The position numbers and the translations under genes are program-made. The notes beneath the pieces are model-generated. The model ran no database searches. It was not told the origin of the DNA and saw nothing but the letters and a program-made list of their open reading frames with translations. Positions 28,501 through 43,500 of a stretch of 64,000 nt of DNA are shown in pieces (positions within the stretch are counted from its first letter, which is position 1; every line of letters starts with the position of its first letter). Source of the stretch: Stercorarius parasiticus (taxonomy: Eukaryota > Chordata > Aves > Charadriiformes > Stercorariidae); contig VWZL01000170.1 of NCBI GenBank assembly GCA_013396915.1, forward strand, positions 813,501 to 877,500. Direction: 5' to 3'.

Positions 28501-31500
28501 TATAGAGGGCATCAGTGGTCTGGGCTTGCTTTGCAGATCCCATATAATGGGATGATGAACATTCCAGCACATGCTCCAGGGAAGGGACATCAATCTGCAG
28601 CACAACACATACAATTCCAGTAATATGACATGGAGAGGGGCAGGGCATGCAAACAAGTTTAGAAAACTGGTGGAACTAATCCATAATTAACTTAAACCAA
28701 TGTATTTTTTTCTGAAGAACTTAAATAATTGCAAGTTATATCAAAAGCAATTAATATGAAGCCCTAGAGTAACAGTAACAGAAGCATAAAAACAGCATAG
28801 AAACATTTTTTTTTTGAGAATGTGTCTTAAAATGTTTAGCAAAAATAACAGGCACTGAGACTATGCCTAATCATCAAAGTCAGCACTGGAAAGAAGATGC
28901 AGCTGAGTTAGAAAATTTTATCCCAAAGAAAAAACAACTGAGAAACAAATTAACCTACTTAAAACATAATTCTATATTCACCTTTAAGTCGTTCCAGTAA
29001 GTCAATTTGTCCAGAAGATGCCATTGCCTCATCTTCAATACTTCCTTGTAGCTGTTTCAGCACCTCCTGTGAGAAATTAAGCTTAATTAAGAAATCCTTA
29101 CAATAATAAACCACAACGTAAATACATCTTATCCTGCCCTCAGGTGCATGTTTATTTAACAGCTACTGAGAAATTGATGGAAACTACATTTCATGTGAGC
29201 AGTCATCAAGTGTCATAACTTTAATTGCCATCAAATACATTCTACAGTATTTCCACAAGCGCTGTCACGATGTAAAGTATATCCTGAATAACTCATCCTG
29301 TCTGGTAGTCTAATCTACCGTCTTATTTAAAAGTTCTTCTTGAACTGCATTCAAACTATCTCGAATTTACAGATGGGGAAACGGAAGTAGAGAGAAATTA
29401 GTTAAATTTTTTTCCACCTGCATACCTGAAGTTAGTATTGCAAAAATAAAATTTGGATACGTAATGAAAAGTTACAAAAGTTTCTTGAATACTGCACTTT
29501 CTAAACCTCAAAGATATCAGAGCAGCATAATCCCCAGGATTTATTTTCTGCAAGGCCTTAGCACCACTGTAAACCCGCAAGGAGAGTCATATTATTCTTA
29601 CTACTACTACTGCTACTACCACCAATGCTACTGCCACCACAGCTATGAGGAGAAGACTCAGGATTTCTTCATGGTGTCATATTATTTGGCTTATTACTAC
29701 CACCACCACCATGCCTACGAGAAAGATATTTAGGACTCCTTCACACAGCTAAAGTTTCAAAGCCAAGAATATTGCTGTGTACTATTGATAAAATTATACA
29801 GTTGAAGGAACATATTTCTAATGCACAGAAAGATTCATAGTAAACAATGAGTGCTACACTGAAAGAAGCCTGTAAGCCCCCAGGTCCCTAATGCTCAGTG
29901 GCCCAAATTCAGGTAGAAAATTAGATGGAAGTTAGCGAATGCCTCTTCTATATCATAACGGCAGATACATCAATAGAAAAATACATTGAAAAGACTGGCC
30001 ACAAGGCAAAAAACCCTTACTGGAATTTAAAATGTAATTTTTCACACTGTGGCATAGAAAATGTTTTTAGAAGCAGCAGTTCCCAGGAAATGAAAACAAT
30101 TCTGAATAACGGAAGGTACTGCACACTTTTCATACATAGACTCTACACCCAGAATTGTACTTCTGCTCAGACCTAAAATATAATGAATTTTAGGCAATTT
30201 AAAAGATCTCCACATCACTGTTTTGCTCTTTTAAGAGCCTAGCACACCTTACTGTCAACATTAATGGTTCTTGCAATTTGTACAGAATTTTAATTTTAAA
30301 TGAATTTTGCTCTTTTCAAAGGAAACAAAAGTAGTAAAAGGATTTTGGGTAAAGAACTGCACAGGGTTCTGGGGAAATAATCTCCGAGCACTAGACTCGG
30401 AGCAGACGGTAGCAGCACAGTTACTGCAGCCACCCACTGTGTAATTAGACGCCGGTACTCTAGGATGAGGAATACTGGAATACAGACACACTAACTATGT
30501 TTACACTGTTTTGCGGAAATAATTCTGTAGGTGGAGTTGAGGCCAAATTTGCTTGATTGATGGAGTCAAGTTGTGTGTCCGCATTCGCGTTTTAATTTGG
30601 ATCAGTCTAACGCCAGATTCCCATCTGTCCCACCAGCTGGACTTCGGTTCACATCGCAGGGTGATCTCAGAGCGTCAACAGAATTCATTCCTTTCCAGTC
30701 AAACCAAGCTAGCAGTTACACCTAAGACTGCTAATGGGCATTCACTCCACAGGACCAGGCTGGAGCTAGCATAAACCCCAAATCCCCTGAAACATATACA
30801 GTAAGCACGCTGGGTCCTCAACATAATTCATCTACAAATCTGCTCTTACTGCACTACCTGTTAAAGCTGGCAGAGGCTTTAGGATCAAGCCTGGTGTGAT
30901 AAAATCACTGCTCTTGGAAAGACATCTCCGCTGCACTTGTGCTTTTAAGTACATTCAAGGGCATCCTCATTAGCCATACGGCCCAGCCACCTCTATACAT
31001 AACACCTGCCTTGTCAGCAAAGTCAGACAAACAAGTAGTGTGGTGTTTTTCAAAGGACTCCCACATTTTTCAAAGAAGGACTCCTACATTATCTGACGTA
31101 AGGGCAGATAACATTTACAGACAGCAGTCTTAGCTTAAAAGCCTAAAAGGGCAATGTGGATATGTGGAGTGGTCTTGGGAGTTTTGCAGGCTTCTGAAAG
31201 ACCTGTCAACTCAGATAAATTTAGAAATAACTAATGAATCCCTTTCCTCTGAGAGCAGTACCTCAGTGCAGGGGAAAAAAACACAACCCAAACATCCAAC
31301 CCCTCCTCCTGTTCCCTTCTTAGAAGCCTCGTTCTCACCTCCCTGTGTGGTAGTTCTGCTATTCAGAAATTGTATGTCCAGGATACTTTCTGACATGAGT
31401 ATTTCTGCTTCAAGAGCCAATGCGAACAGCTAAATGGAAATCCTATCACCCTTTCCTGCGCTACCAAATCGCACGACTGAGGTGTCCAGGCAGCTAGGGA

Positions 31501-34500
31501 CTGCTCTTTCTGAATATTTGCAACAGTTAAACATTAGCACACCGGATCACCTTTCTCAATTTTCTCTGCTACAACTCATTAACTTAGGTTGTAACTTTTA
31601 GTTTTTAAATGATTCCTTTTTTCTTTTTTCCAACAGCACATGCATTTTTTTCAAGTTAGTAGGTAAAGTGTTCTTTTCTATACTTTTCTACATTTCTCTT
31701 CTATAGTATCATTGCTAAGATAACAACAATGCCATTATGAGGCTACGACATCAACTTCAAACTCAATCACAGCACACTTTGAAATCTAAGATGATGAAGC
31801 AGACAGGTTAGAGAGAGAGATGCAGCCCCTGGGCCAGGTACTGGTGGAAAATGAGGCAGTGTGCTAAAATGACAAATTGGGGAATTTACAATTTTACTTG
31901 AATAAAGGAACAGAGAAGTTTTCTGCAATAACTCATTTGCAGTAAACACGGCAAGTTACCTATTACTGTGATTATGCAAATTTTTATTCATTCACTTATT
32001 ATAATTCCAGGACTCAACACTAATGCTGTTTACGTGCAGTTCTCCCATTTTCCCCCAAAAATTAATACAGTGCTTTGAAATAGTAATTTTCCACAATAAT
32101 TTTATATTACATTTGATATCATGTCTGCTAAATAGTGTAAAATCTTCTCCATAAATAAACCTGAGTCAATTTAACTAAAGCTAAATTAATACTCTGTTTA
32201 GTTAGGCAACTTTGAATAAATACATCAGTAGTGGTTTATAGCACTATTCTAAGCACATTCTATATTGACTTACCAGTGACTCACCGAAAAAACACACAAA
32301 TGTGTCTAAGGAATACTGCAGAAGTTTTTCTATTCTTTTAAAGAACATAAATCAAATTATTTTAATGGTCACTTAAATATAACCTAGTTTATCTTGTCCT
32401 ACTGCAGAAGTACAACAGAATGCTTTTGGAATGGAGCTGGCCCTATGACTCATCATCATTTAGAAAGGTTTCTGTCTTCAGTCTCTGGACTGTGAAGTAC
32501 AGACACAATGTCAATTTATTTTTTTTTGGACTCCATGAATATAGTCCTGACCTTACAACTACTTTATGGATAATTAAATAACAAAGATCAGACCCATAAG
32601 CAAGCAACTGGAAAACTACTGAGAAGAAAAGCACCTTAAACAACAATATATGCACCCAGCTAAGTGGTGAGGGTTGTAAATAAAATTGCTTAAGGGCTGT
32701 GAATTTACTCAAGCTGCTAATAAAGAAAGGAATCACAAAAGAACAATGCTAACAATGCCAGATTTCAAATCCCAATGAGTTAAGATTTAAAAGTACATTC
32801 AATTTTTGAGAACTTTAAGTGTAAATATTCATATTTAGAAATATTTTTAAAATACAGTAGCTGTAAGAAGACATTCTGGTTTAGACATATACCTCTCCTT
32901 TGTCAGAAAAAGGAGTAGTGACGACAATTCAGACAAGTCAGATACATTTGGTCTTCTGTGAACACTACTTGCTTCCCTCCCTCCTCTCCGTTTTAAATAG
33001 AATAAGCTTTACTACTTGTATTCACTTTTCTAAAAGTTTTCTGCATTCAGTGAATGCCAAAACATATGACAATCATAATGAAAATTAAATACATGAAATC
33101 GCTGCCAGCAGTACACCAGATATACTCACAGGCCAGTTACCAGCTGGACTAGTACGCCAACAAGATGTTTTGACACCTACTGGATCCTTTAAAGGTAAGC
33201 ATGAGTCTACGTTTAAAAAGACTTCCAACAACAGTTATTCTATTAATTTTTAGTAAGACGCCTTCAGACCTGTTCCCCCTTTTCAGGTAATAACTATACT
33301 TGGGCCTGTGTGAAGAGACATTCCTGTCATACACATAGACTTCACTATGTGTTTCTTTCAATGTTTGTAAACAAAACTCAGTTATCCTTCAGTTTAGGTT
33401 TTTTAGGTTATGCTTACCTCTGATACCACTGTATTTACAACATTTGAGTATAAAAACAGGTTTAACTGCACAAACATAGAAAGTGTTTACAATTTCAGAC
33501 AGTAATTGAACATCGATCTTAGCACCACATAGAATGGGAATATGTATACTGTATGACTGAGAACTATTATTTTTAACCAAATCAGCACTATTTTTAAATG
33601 AGAATATGTCTGACAGCATCCCTACTCGTCTTTTTAACCCAATATGCTGAAAACTTAACACTCAAAACTGAAAGTGATTTTTGAAGTTCAACCCAGTGTC
33701 GCACATCGTTTCAATTATTATTTAAAATTCGTTTAAAATTAAAAAAAGGGCAGGAAAAAAGCACATCCATCACTCAAATTCAACACCATTAGATGTCAAA
33801 ACAGCAGGGGCGGATGGACACCAGACTACTATTTTCTATGCGTTTACAGATAGCATGAACTTAATTCCAAGGTCTTACACGACCCTTCATAACTTGGGTC
33901 AAGTTCATAACATACATGAACTTGACAGTGACTTAATACTATCGCACATGGTACAACACTCACAGGGACCAAGTAGGAGTTATGGAAGAGGCCCTTTACT
34001 TCTGTACATTTTGGCAAATTACACTGCTACTTAATCAAGCCTGTTGGGAGTCCTTCTAGTTGCTCGAAGTGCCAAGCGATTGTTCTGGTTGCTGAACCGT
34101 ATAACCAGGTCCAGCAATGATGACAGCGCTGCCGACCGAGGTGAAACACTGGAGCAACTCAACGTTTAACCTTGTAGAAAGAGGAAAGCATTTGTTATGT
34201 GAAACGACGTTGTTCATTTTAATTTCAAACAATGTCATTTTCTAAAAGAAAAATATTCACTTGGTGTCACTATGCTCAAGAGCTGTCACTTGCTGTAACC
34301 ACATACTGAAGTCAGTACTAAGTTTTTAGTGCAAACCCACTGTCAGATCAACTAACGTTATCTTATTTTATGCTCAGAAAGAATGCTGTCTGAAGTAATG
34401 TCAGTAACCATATACATCACCAGCTGAATTTCACCTAAATTCCAAAAAATAAAAATAAAAGTAATAAAAAAAAAATATTCCATTTTCCAACCAATTTGGA

Positions 34501-37500
34501 TTCTGGTAGAATCTTTAGAATTGCAAAGATCATGCTAAAAAATATTACTTATTGTGAAATCACACCAACAAAAGTAAAAAGACACAAATCAAACATAATA
34601 TAATGCCACTGCTGCTTCTTTACCGATTAAATAAATTAAATGATATTTTAAATGTCTGTGTTTTGTAAGATGCCAAATGACTTTTATAACATTTTTAGCT
34701 CACATGAACTTAAAAAGAATTATTCGCAAATGTTTAATTGCATTCGTTGTGCAGCCACTGAAGAGAAGAATTTCCCAGAATTCACCATTTAATTCAATTT
34801 GTAAAAATTGGTTCAGCTTATTGGAGTTTCTTCCACTCACATATCAGAATTTACCAAATCACCAACGCACATGAATATCTTCAAAATTACTTTTTATTTT
34901 TAGAGGATCTAACCATTGCCCTATCCCTTGCACATCCACTCTACTACCAGTATTCTTCCTCCCTGTGTCACAACCGTGATGTGACAGTCTCCTTTACGTG
35001 CCTTAAGACTGACATCACCTCTTCTCTCCTGAAAGGCATGGGTGCGTGGGGCACCACAAAAACTTTCAGCACATGCAAAATCCAACTGAAAGTAAGGCAA
35101 TTGATTTGAGAAGGAAGAAGCAACTTCACGTTATAAAAAGAAATTTTTTAAAAACGCATATAATGTTTCCTATGCTAATCATGGTTACTATTTTCCCTTG
35201 AAAGACTTCAAAAGTTGAAGTACTTACATGTTGGGAAAGGATGTATTGAAATTAAATGGAAATCAAATATATACTAGAAAGAAAACACTGGATGAATTAA
35301 CACAGTACAAGTTATAGAAACTCAGAATTTAGTGCATATTTCACAACTATTTATGCAGGCAAGGATTGTGACTGCCGAATCAATGCCGTTTCTCCCTACT
35401 TCTTCACCAGACAATGCATTTGTTGAAAAACGCTGAAAAATAATATTTGCATGAGTACAAACTAAAATCTTTAGGAATTTAGCCTCAAAATAGGCATTGT
35501 CAATGTCAATGTAAGACTACTAGGCAGCAAAAAGACAGGTAGTACTATGCCAACTTGCCCTTAAGGGTTAATTCTCCAGATGAACAGCCTTTGTGTGTAA
35601 GACTGTACGCAAGTCATTTCACTCTCAAACTAGACTAGCTAGCTATTATCATGTACAGTAAGACTGTTCATGCAGGCAGTTAAACAAAGCAAATATGAAG
35701 ACTTGAGGAAAACAGTAGAAAGCTAGTATGGCTATTCAAAGAACAAGACAAGGTGTCACCACTTTCTGTCCATTTTTATCATGCATGTTTTGTAGAATGG
35801 GATGAATATGAAGCTAAAATAGACTTTCACCAAGCGTAGGGGTATATGGATATCTGCTGTACAAAGGCCTATAACAGCCAACGATCTGGAAGGGGACCCG
35901 ACTTTCAAAATGTCAGATCCTATGTTACTATATTTTCAAAGTTCTCCCTTATCAAACAGGTATAATATGAAATTTCTACAGCTAGCTGATTTATTACCGT
36001 GCACAACAAAGACAGTTAGCTTGTAGTGAATTTTTAAAATCTGTGTTATTTCAGAATACAAAACATAATCCGGTTACATTGAAAGCAAAATATACATTAT
36101 CAATGAATCAAAATATTTTGGTAGGTTGTACTGAATGTAATTGGATTTTGAGCACTGTCTGACCAGGATGGCACAGCGCTATTTGAGATCTGTACCTCAA
36201 AATTCTCATTGAATTCTCTCCTACTAGCTCAGCTGTCTGCAGACAGTGTTTCTGACGGTGACTGCAGTGGTGCAAATTCCATGAAGTATGTGACCCACTC
36301 GTAGTGAGACCACAGCTCATTCAAGGAGACATGGTTTGGGTAAGAAATCTGGCTGACAGACGAGAACGGCAGTTTTAGTTTAGTTTTAATACTGTAAAAA
36401 AAAAACAAAAAACCAAAAAACAAAACAAGATATAATTTTCTGGAAAAAAATTGTCAATTTCTTCCTGCAGACTGCGTTTCTGTCAAGAAGTAACGTTGAA
36501 GAGAAATACCTGACTCTCTACAGATCATTATATACATGAAAATCTGTATTTAAAGACTTGATTTGCATAGGTAAATTAGAAACTAACACTGTTTTAGACA
36601 AGGCTATATTTCCATCCTAACTGTGAGCACCGAGCATGCTAATTGTGGAAGGTTTTTTTGTAGAACGGGTAAAGTTGTATCATAGGATGTAAAAACCATC
36701 TGACAAAATCATAGTGGCATTGTCTACCTTAAAGCTGCCTTTTCATTAAGTTTGAATACACAACCTCAAATAAAATGCATTTTAAGTCTTTTTTTTTGGT
36801 GGTATTTTTTTCACCTGAAGAGGAAAAAAAGAAAAACAAACTCTATTGTGTAAATTACTACTTATTTTCTAGTTTATTTCAATCACAAGGTTTGTTAGCG
36901 CTATGGGCAAAGAAGAGATCTGGAGGTCACATTCATTGCAACATCCCCACCACTGAAAACTGATAAAAAGAACTGACCAGAAATTTCTTTAATTTATGCT
37001 TTCAATTCATTGATTCCCTCCCATAGCTTCCTTCTCAAAAGCAGGAAACTTATTACACAAACTCCTCATTTGCTACTGCACCTTGAGCTGTTCTTCAAAA
37101 CACTTCTAGTTCCTTCTACGTTTCTCTTTATTGTCTTCTGTAATTTATGTTCCTGCTTAAAGCTTCCCTGAAGCTGGGCCACAACAAAATTCAGTGAAGT
37201 ATCAAAGAAATCAAGACAAAGCCTCTACTGTGTGCCAGACAGAGCATGTATTAAAATAAGCTTAAAAAAATTGAAGTTTAGAGAAGAAAAACAAGCTCTA
37301 TTAAGTCAGCAGAGTGCACAGTGCCATACAAATAACTCCTGAGAGCCAGGAGTAAGTACAAAGTATAAAAAAACCCCAACCCTTAACTTTGGCCACATCA
37401 GCCAGAACGCTGAAAAAAATCAGTCAGACAAAATGAAGTTGACTCATTAGAGTTGGCTGGAAGATGCATGGAAACAATGTCAGGACAAGGGCAGATTCAA

Positions 37501-40500
37501 CACAGGCACCACTTTCTGAGGTACGCCGCTTGCATGAAAATGAGCAAATGAAGAGCATGCTGGAAGGTTCTCATCAGTTCGTTAATTAAGGAGGGAAAAT
37601 TTATGTTGAACTGCTGCTAGTAGCAAGCAAAGAGTTTTCTTTCACTACCATTTGTATCCAGGTAAATGGGATTCTTCTCCACAAAGCTGTAAGCCGGGCA
37701 TGCACAGGCAGAACTAGGATGATGCAGAAAAAACGAGCGCCAGAACCGAAGGATACAGTAAAAAATGGTGAGGTGCCAGCAGCCTCATAGCAACACAGTA
37801 CTGACATCACAGGATGATCATGATGCTTTGATGCTGCTTCATAAATTGTAAGGAAACTATGGGATCATATTGACAAATTATTCAAATTCTCTGACCTTTA
37901 TATAATAATCTAACAACTTTGATTTCTTGAAATAAAAACACCAAAACCCAACACCCAAAACCTATCACTTTTTAATGTGACAATGTTATCCTAGTGCCAC
38001 CTCATATAGAATTGTTGAAGTTAAATTACCACATATTTTAGTCCCATTTGACATCAGTACAAATTTTCACCAGAAATACTTTCCTGAAATTAGTTGCTGA
38101 AGTGTTCTCCAGGTACATAAAAACTAACGCACTAGGGACCATGCTACTTTTCAGGCGGCCAGAGCTTTGTAGTGGATCTGCTTAGACCTTCTCATTAACA
38201 CTTTCCTTTTAGCTCCCAAAGAAGACTGAGAAGTTTTTAAACAAAACAAAAAGATGAACTATAAACCAGGATAATTAGCTAACCTTTTTACTAAAAATAT
38301 TAACCATTTGAACAACCAAAAAAAAGTTACTTGAAGAGACACTTCAATTGCTATTCTTTAGTCTCAGTACAACCCTCCCACTGCCCACTGTACCTTTGCA
38401 GGGCAGATGGGAACTGCAGAGTGCTACCTGGTCCAAGAAAAGGCTCTCCATCACTGGCGAGGCAGAGGTCTCCATTTCCTACTCTACCACAGGCTCGTCG
38501 GATCTCTTCTTCAGCCATGGGCTCCCAGGCTGCTGCTGTCACCTTCCCTCCTTCACCTCACTCCAGCCCCCTCAACCTCTGAAGATCCCTCTCCCTCTCC
38601 CTCTCCCTCTCCTTCACAATGCTCGGGAGCTCTAGAAGGGGCGGTCAATTGCTCCTTCTCCTCCTCCTCGCTTTTTAAGGGAGCATTACTCAGCTGGGAA
38701 AAAAAAGAACTGACCCAGGAGCAAACACTGTCCTTCACACTAAGATAGACCCAACGCCCATCCAAACGAACATTCCACCTCCAACAGCAAGAACCTAGTG
38801 AGAACACATGAACAAAATAAAATCTACTGTTCATTTCTCTTGTATGTCCTCTCTCTAGCTTCTAGCTGGCCTTGGCTTGCAGACTTTCTGAAGACACGTC
38901 TCCAGTGGTACTACCTCCTGATCAATTCTTTTGGCATCCAAATGCTCCCATGGCAAAGACTTACAATGAGAAACGAACCTTGTTTTGTTTGTTTTCCACT
39001 GGCTATCTGATAATGCTGTTTGACTGCCCCTTAGATCTGGTATTGAGGGAAACTAATCATTCCCTATTAACCTTACTCATGCTATTTATGATCTTTTAGA
39101 GCTCAACAACCTTTTTCCCCATTCTATCCCTCTCTCTCCAGCTGAAAGTCTCACTCTATTCAATCATGCCACTTAAGGAAGCTTTTCATATCACATTTTT
39201 TTTGCACCTCTGCTAATTCCACTAGAACCTTCCTGGAGAGGTTCACCAGAACAGGACATGCTACTCAACTCCTGGATGCTGCATCCTGACATAATTACAG
39301 CTCTTGTATTTCCTTATCTATGCCCTGTAATTCCCAATATCAGACTGACTTTTTGGATCCAAACTAAGCACTAACCTGACAACTTATTAAAAAACAAACA
39401 AACAAACAAACATTTTCAGATATTTACAGTATTTCCAAGACCTCTTTCTGCGTTGCCGCCATGCTAATTCAGAACCCCTCATTACATATATAAACTTAAG
39501 GCTGTTTTGCATCATGACTGTTTTATGGTTCGGAGCACTGAATTTTATTTGCTGTGTATTCAATTCAGTCACTCAATACCACAAGATTCTTCTGCAGCTC
39601 TTCACATTCCGTGTTCATTTTTGCTACACTGAAAAGTCATCACTCAAACTTTTTAATCTCATACTTTTTTTCTAGATAACATGAGTACGTTGAAAACACA
39701 CAGGTCACAGCAGAAATCTCACTGGGACGCTATTGGTAAAATAAAAAACCAAAACCCCGAGTATTCATTCTGCTCTTCATTTTCTATCTTTAAGTTGGAT
39801 AGTAATTGAAGAACCTTCCTATATCAACTTGGGTTTTTCAGGAGTCTTTGATGAGGGACATTACTAAACCCATTTTAGAAATCCAAGCAGACTCATCAGT
39901 GCCAATATAACTCACTTCCTACTCAACGATTCCTTCAAAGAACTCATATTTGTGAGCTACACTTCTCCCTAAGAAAGAAATGTTAACTCTTTGCCCGCGA
40001 AGTCTGTTCTTTACTGTGGTTTCTGACAACACGCCCATTACCAACTCAAGCTTGCAGGTATGCAGATCAGTAGTTTCTCCTAAACTTTTCTTTTTCCTTA
40101 AAAAGTGGCATCACACCTGCCACCTTCCATAACTTGCATACTGAGGCCATTTTAAGCACAGAATACAGATCTTGATCTTTGTCTGACAATCACAAGCGGC
40201 TGTCATAACCAGAAGGACTTCAACATGTAACAGATCTTGCAGGGAGAATTACATACATCCACCCAAATTTGGTAAGCAAAGCAGATGTCTGTCTGGTGGA
40301 AGAGGGGAAAAAAAAAAATAAATTACTGAACTTTCTTCAGTTTGAATTCTATGGTTTGACAACATATCATTATGTTTAACAGACAACAAATAAAGGAAGA
40401 TACACCAGGAAGCAAGTGGAAACAGGCCAGTGAAGAATCGCAAGTGTTAGTGGCTTGTACAGAAGGGAAGCTTTGACTAAGAAGCCATACTTGCTGCATT

Positions 40501-43500
40501 GCTGCAAGGAGGGAACCTGCCATAGAGGAACTTCAGGATCCAGGAACAAACAAGAAATTACCAGCTGACAAACTGATGAAGACTTTTGACAGAAGGACTA
40601 CAATTTGCATGACTACAGTTTTAAGTATCCAGATCCCACAATCACTCCGGTAAACGACACCTCTTTTTTAGGCTGTTGTCTGCTCTTTCTTTAAAGCCAA
40701 CGGGGTCATACCTCAGTCTTACAACTGCTGAAGACAAGAGCCTGGAACAGGTTTTGACAGGTCAGTCATTTCATACTCAAGTTGCTTTCAAACACTTGGG
40801 TGAATATAATTTATTTCTGATATTTCACTGTATCTGTTTTATCCCCTTGTTCTGTAAGTTTTATTGTTGACACTTAAATTCAAGACAGGGCCACTGAGAT
40901 GTTCTCTGCTTAGTAGGGACATATCCCTAAGATCTGTACGAGCAATTACTGTGGAAATATTGCATCACCACATTGGTTTTGGCTCATGAAGCAATTATAA
41001 TACACTATGTTATATCTGACTTGACCTCTTAGCAGAAATAACAACATACCAGATAACTCAGATCACTTGGAAATCAGATTTCCAGGGACAGTTCTGGAAG
41101 TGATGCTAATACTCTGATATGTAACAGGATGTACAAAGAGATGTCTATCATACTAAATTCAAGATTCAAATACAAACTTCTCAAATTATACCACAGTTTG
41201 CTTACTATGTGTAGCCTATTTACTACTAGCAATCCCAGATCAAATACATCTATTTTAACATAAGCATTTCTCTTCTGTGTAACAAATGCTGTGCTTTCAT
41301 AGCTTAACATAATTTTTCAATTATTTTTTTATTTCTGTATGCCTTGGTGAAACATCTTACTGTGTGTGATACCAACTAAAAATCTTTTTTCCAATGATAA
41401 AAGAAAAAAGGGGAATAGCAAGATGAAGCTAAAAACACTCTCCCTTTGGAAAGAGATGGGAAAATCCTGTTACCTGACATAGAAAGCGTCCCCAGCAAAA
41501 TGTATAATTTCCTGTACCTTAGAAGAAAAACTGTTGTTAGATTTCTGAAGATGGGATTGCAAACATGGGAATCTCTTAAATGTATTTATCTACTTGAGGA
41601 ACCTCATTACAGACAGATAGATACACACTACATATGTATATAGCACATGACAAAACTGATAAGCTGTATGTATCAGATGTCTCTGTGAACATGTTAGGCT
41701 TCAAATTTTAATTTGCAAGGACGTGGCTTACCAAGATACATTGAAATAAAAATTCCCATGCCAGTTACAAAAACATGTCCTAGCACTTTCTGTGCTTTAC
41801 AATGAGGATCATTAAACACCAATGATCAGACACAGCTGATCAGAATAAAGTAGGTTTTCAAAGTTAGATACTAAAAAGTGGCAGCTAAGCGGATTGTATG
41901 ACCATAAAATGGGGTTTGCTGAGTTAAAAAGAAAATGTGATCACTGCTTACGTAATCAAGGAGACATCTGATAAAAGTAGTCATACGTTCTAAAAGAGAG
42001 AACCCCTCAGTAGCCATTTTAAAGTAAAACTGAAAATTCAGGCAAGGGGGGATAAAGTATACCAATAGCATCTGAAATCTTATGTCACTACAAGTGTAAA
42101 CTTCTAAAAAAAATTATGTGATTCAGCCACCGGTATACCTGACGGAAAGGACCAGCACTCTTTTTTTTTTTTTTCCCCCTAACTATTACAGCTTACTTCC
42201 ACAAAAGGTTGACAAAGAGTTCACGTCCAAAAAGTGTAACAGAGCACCAAAACACTGCAAGCCAGTTAGTTCCTGGAACATTCTGAACATCAATCTTCTG
42301 TTTTTATAAACAAACGTATGCTAACGAAGTCCAAGCTGGAAGCAGTATATTTTTCAGATTCCATCTTTTTAATGAGAAAATAAGCTACTGTAACTGTTAA
42401 GTTGCTATCTTGCTAGTAAGTCTGCTATTCCTGCTAAGGATTTGTATATTCATCCCTTTAAATAGTCATAGAAATATATTATAGGAAGTCATATTTGCAG
42501 ATAAAATAAAATGCAACTTAATATTTAATTACAAAATCACACTCAGTTCTAGTAAGATATAATCTCCGCATATTCTCACAAATCCATCATGACAGGAACA
42601 AGATGAAAAGCAGGCACCATCACATCTTCTTTAGCACACTTTTTACCTTTAATTCGGTTAATTTGAGTATCAATTAATCAACCTTGCAAAGTATGCAGAA
42701 CACTGCAGTAAATCTGGAATAATGTATTCTATAAGCTTAAAATCTCCTTTGCAACCACATTTGATTATCTTAGCTTAACACTGTACAAAAATAAAAATCC
42801 TCAAAATATCTTAGCACTTGCTTTTTTATTTTTCCAAAATCCATTCCAATCCAACATAGTAGCATCACAAGGTTTATTACCTAATTAGTGGAAGAAATCC
42901 ACAAAGAGCATCCATGTCAAAAATAAACCATTCTTTGGACCTGCACTGGACATCATAGTAACTAGCTCTCTAGGACTTTGTCTTTTAAACCTGAATTCCT
43001 TTAAACAAACAAACAAACAAAATGACAACCCAAAAAAGCCAAGGAAAATTATTAAAACTAAAACCTTTATATGAGGACAACGATCTGACAAAAAACCACC
43101 CTCCACAAAACAAAAACCTGTAAAAAAATCTCATGAATAAGCAGCTCATGATTTTCTGAGAACACGAGTTTAACCATTGCCTTGTTTCTTTACAGTATAT
43201 ATTTAGCTGGTTAGAACGTTTCCCAAAAAATTTCAAGAAATCTGTATCAGTTCTACTGACAGTCTTCCCGTTTTATTATTGATACGTGTGAACACAATAC
43301 AGAGGACATTAAATAAGCCAGAAAATCATATCTAGAGTATAATTTTAAGTATACTAGATAAAGATGAAAGAGAGAACGCTATGCCCACAGAGCATCACAT
43401 ATAATAAAGATGGCTTTCTTAGACAAGATAAGACACATTACTCATCTACTGCAAAATCCAAGCACTCAGAGAGTGAGTGTGGAAATCAAGCATGACGTTA

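Noticed and set aside
29464..29733. Tyr/His-rich plus-strand frame as a gene
   Set aside because: The open frame is explained by the TAC/CAC repeat duplication; the upstream half has no protein-like features. Reported as a repeat instead.
34056..34238. Slightly CpG-richer minus frame (60 codons) in intron 1
   Set aside because: No domain, no splice borders and no recognised homology.
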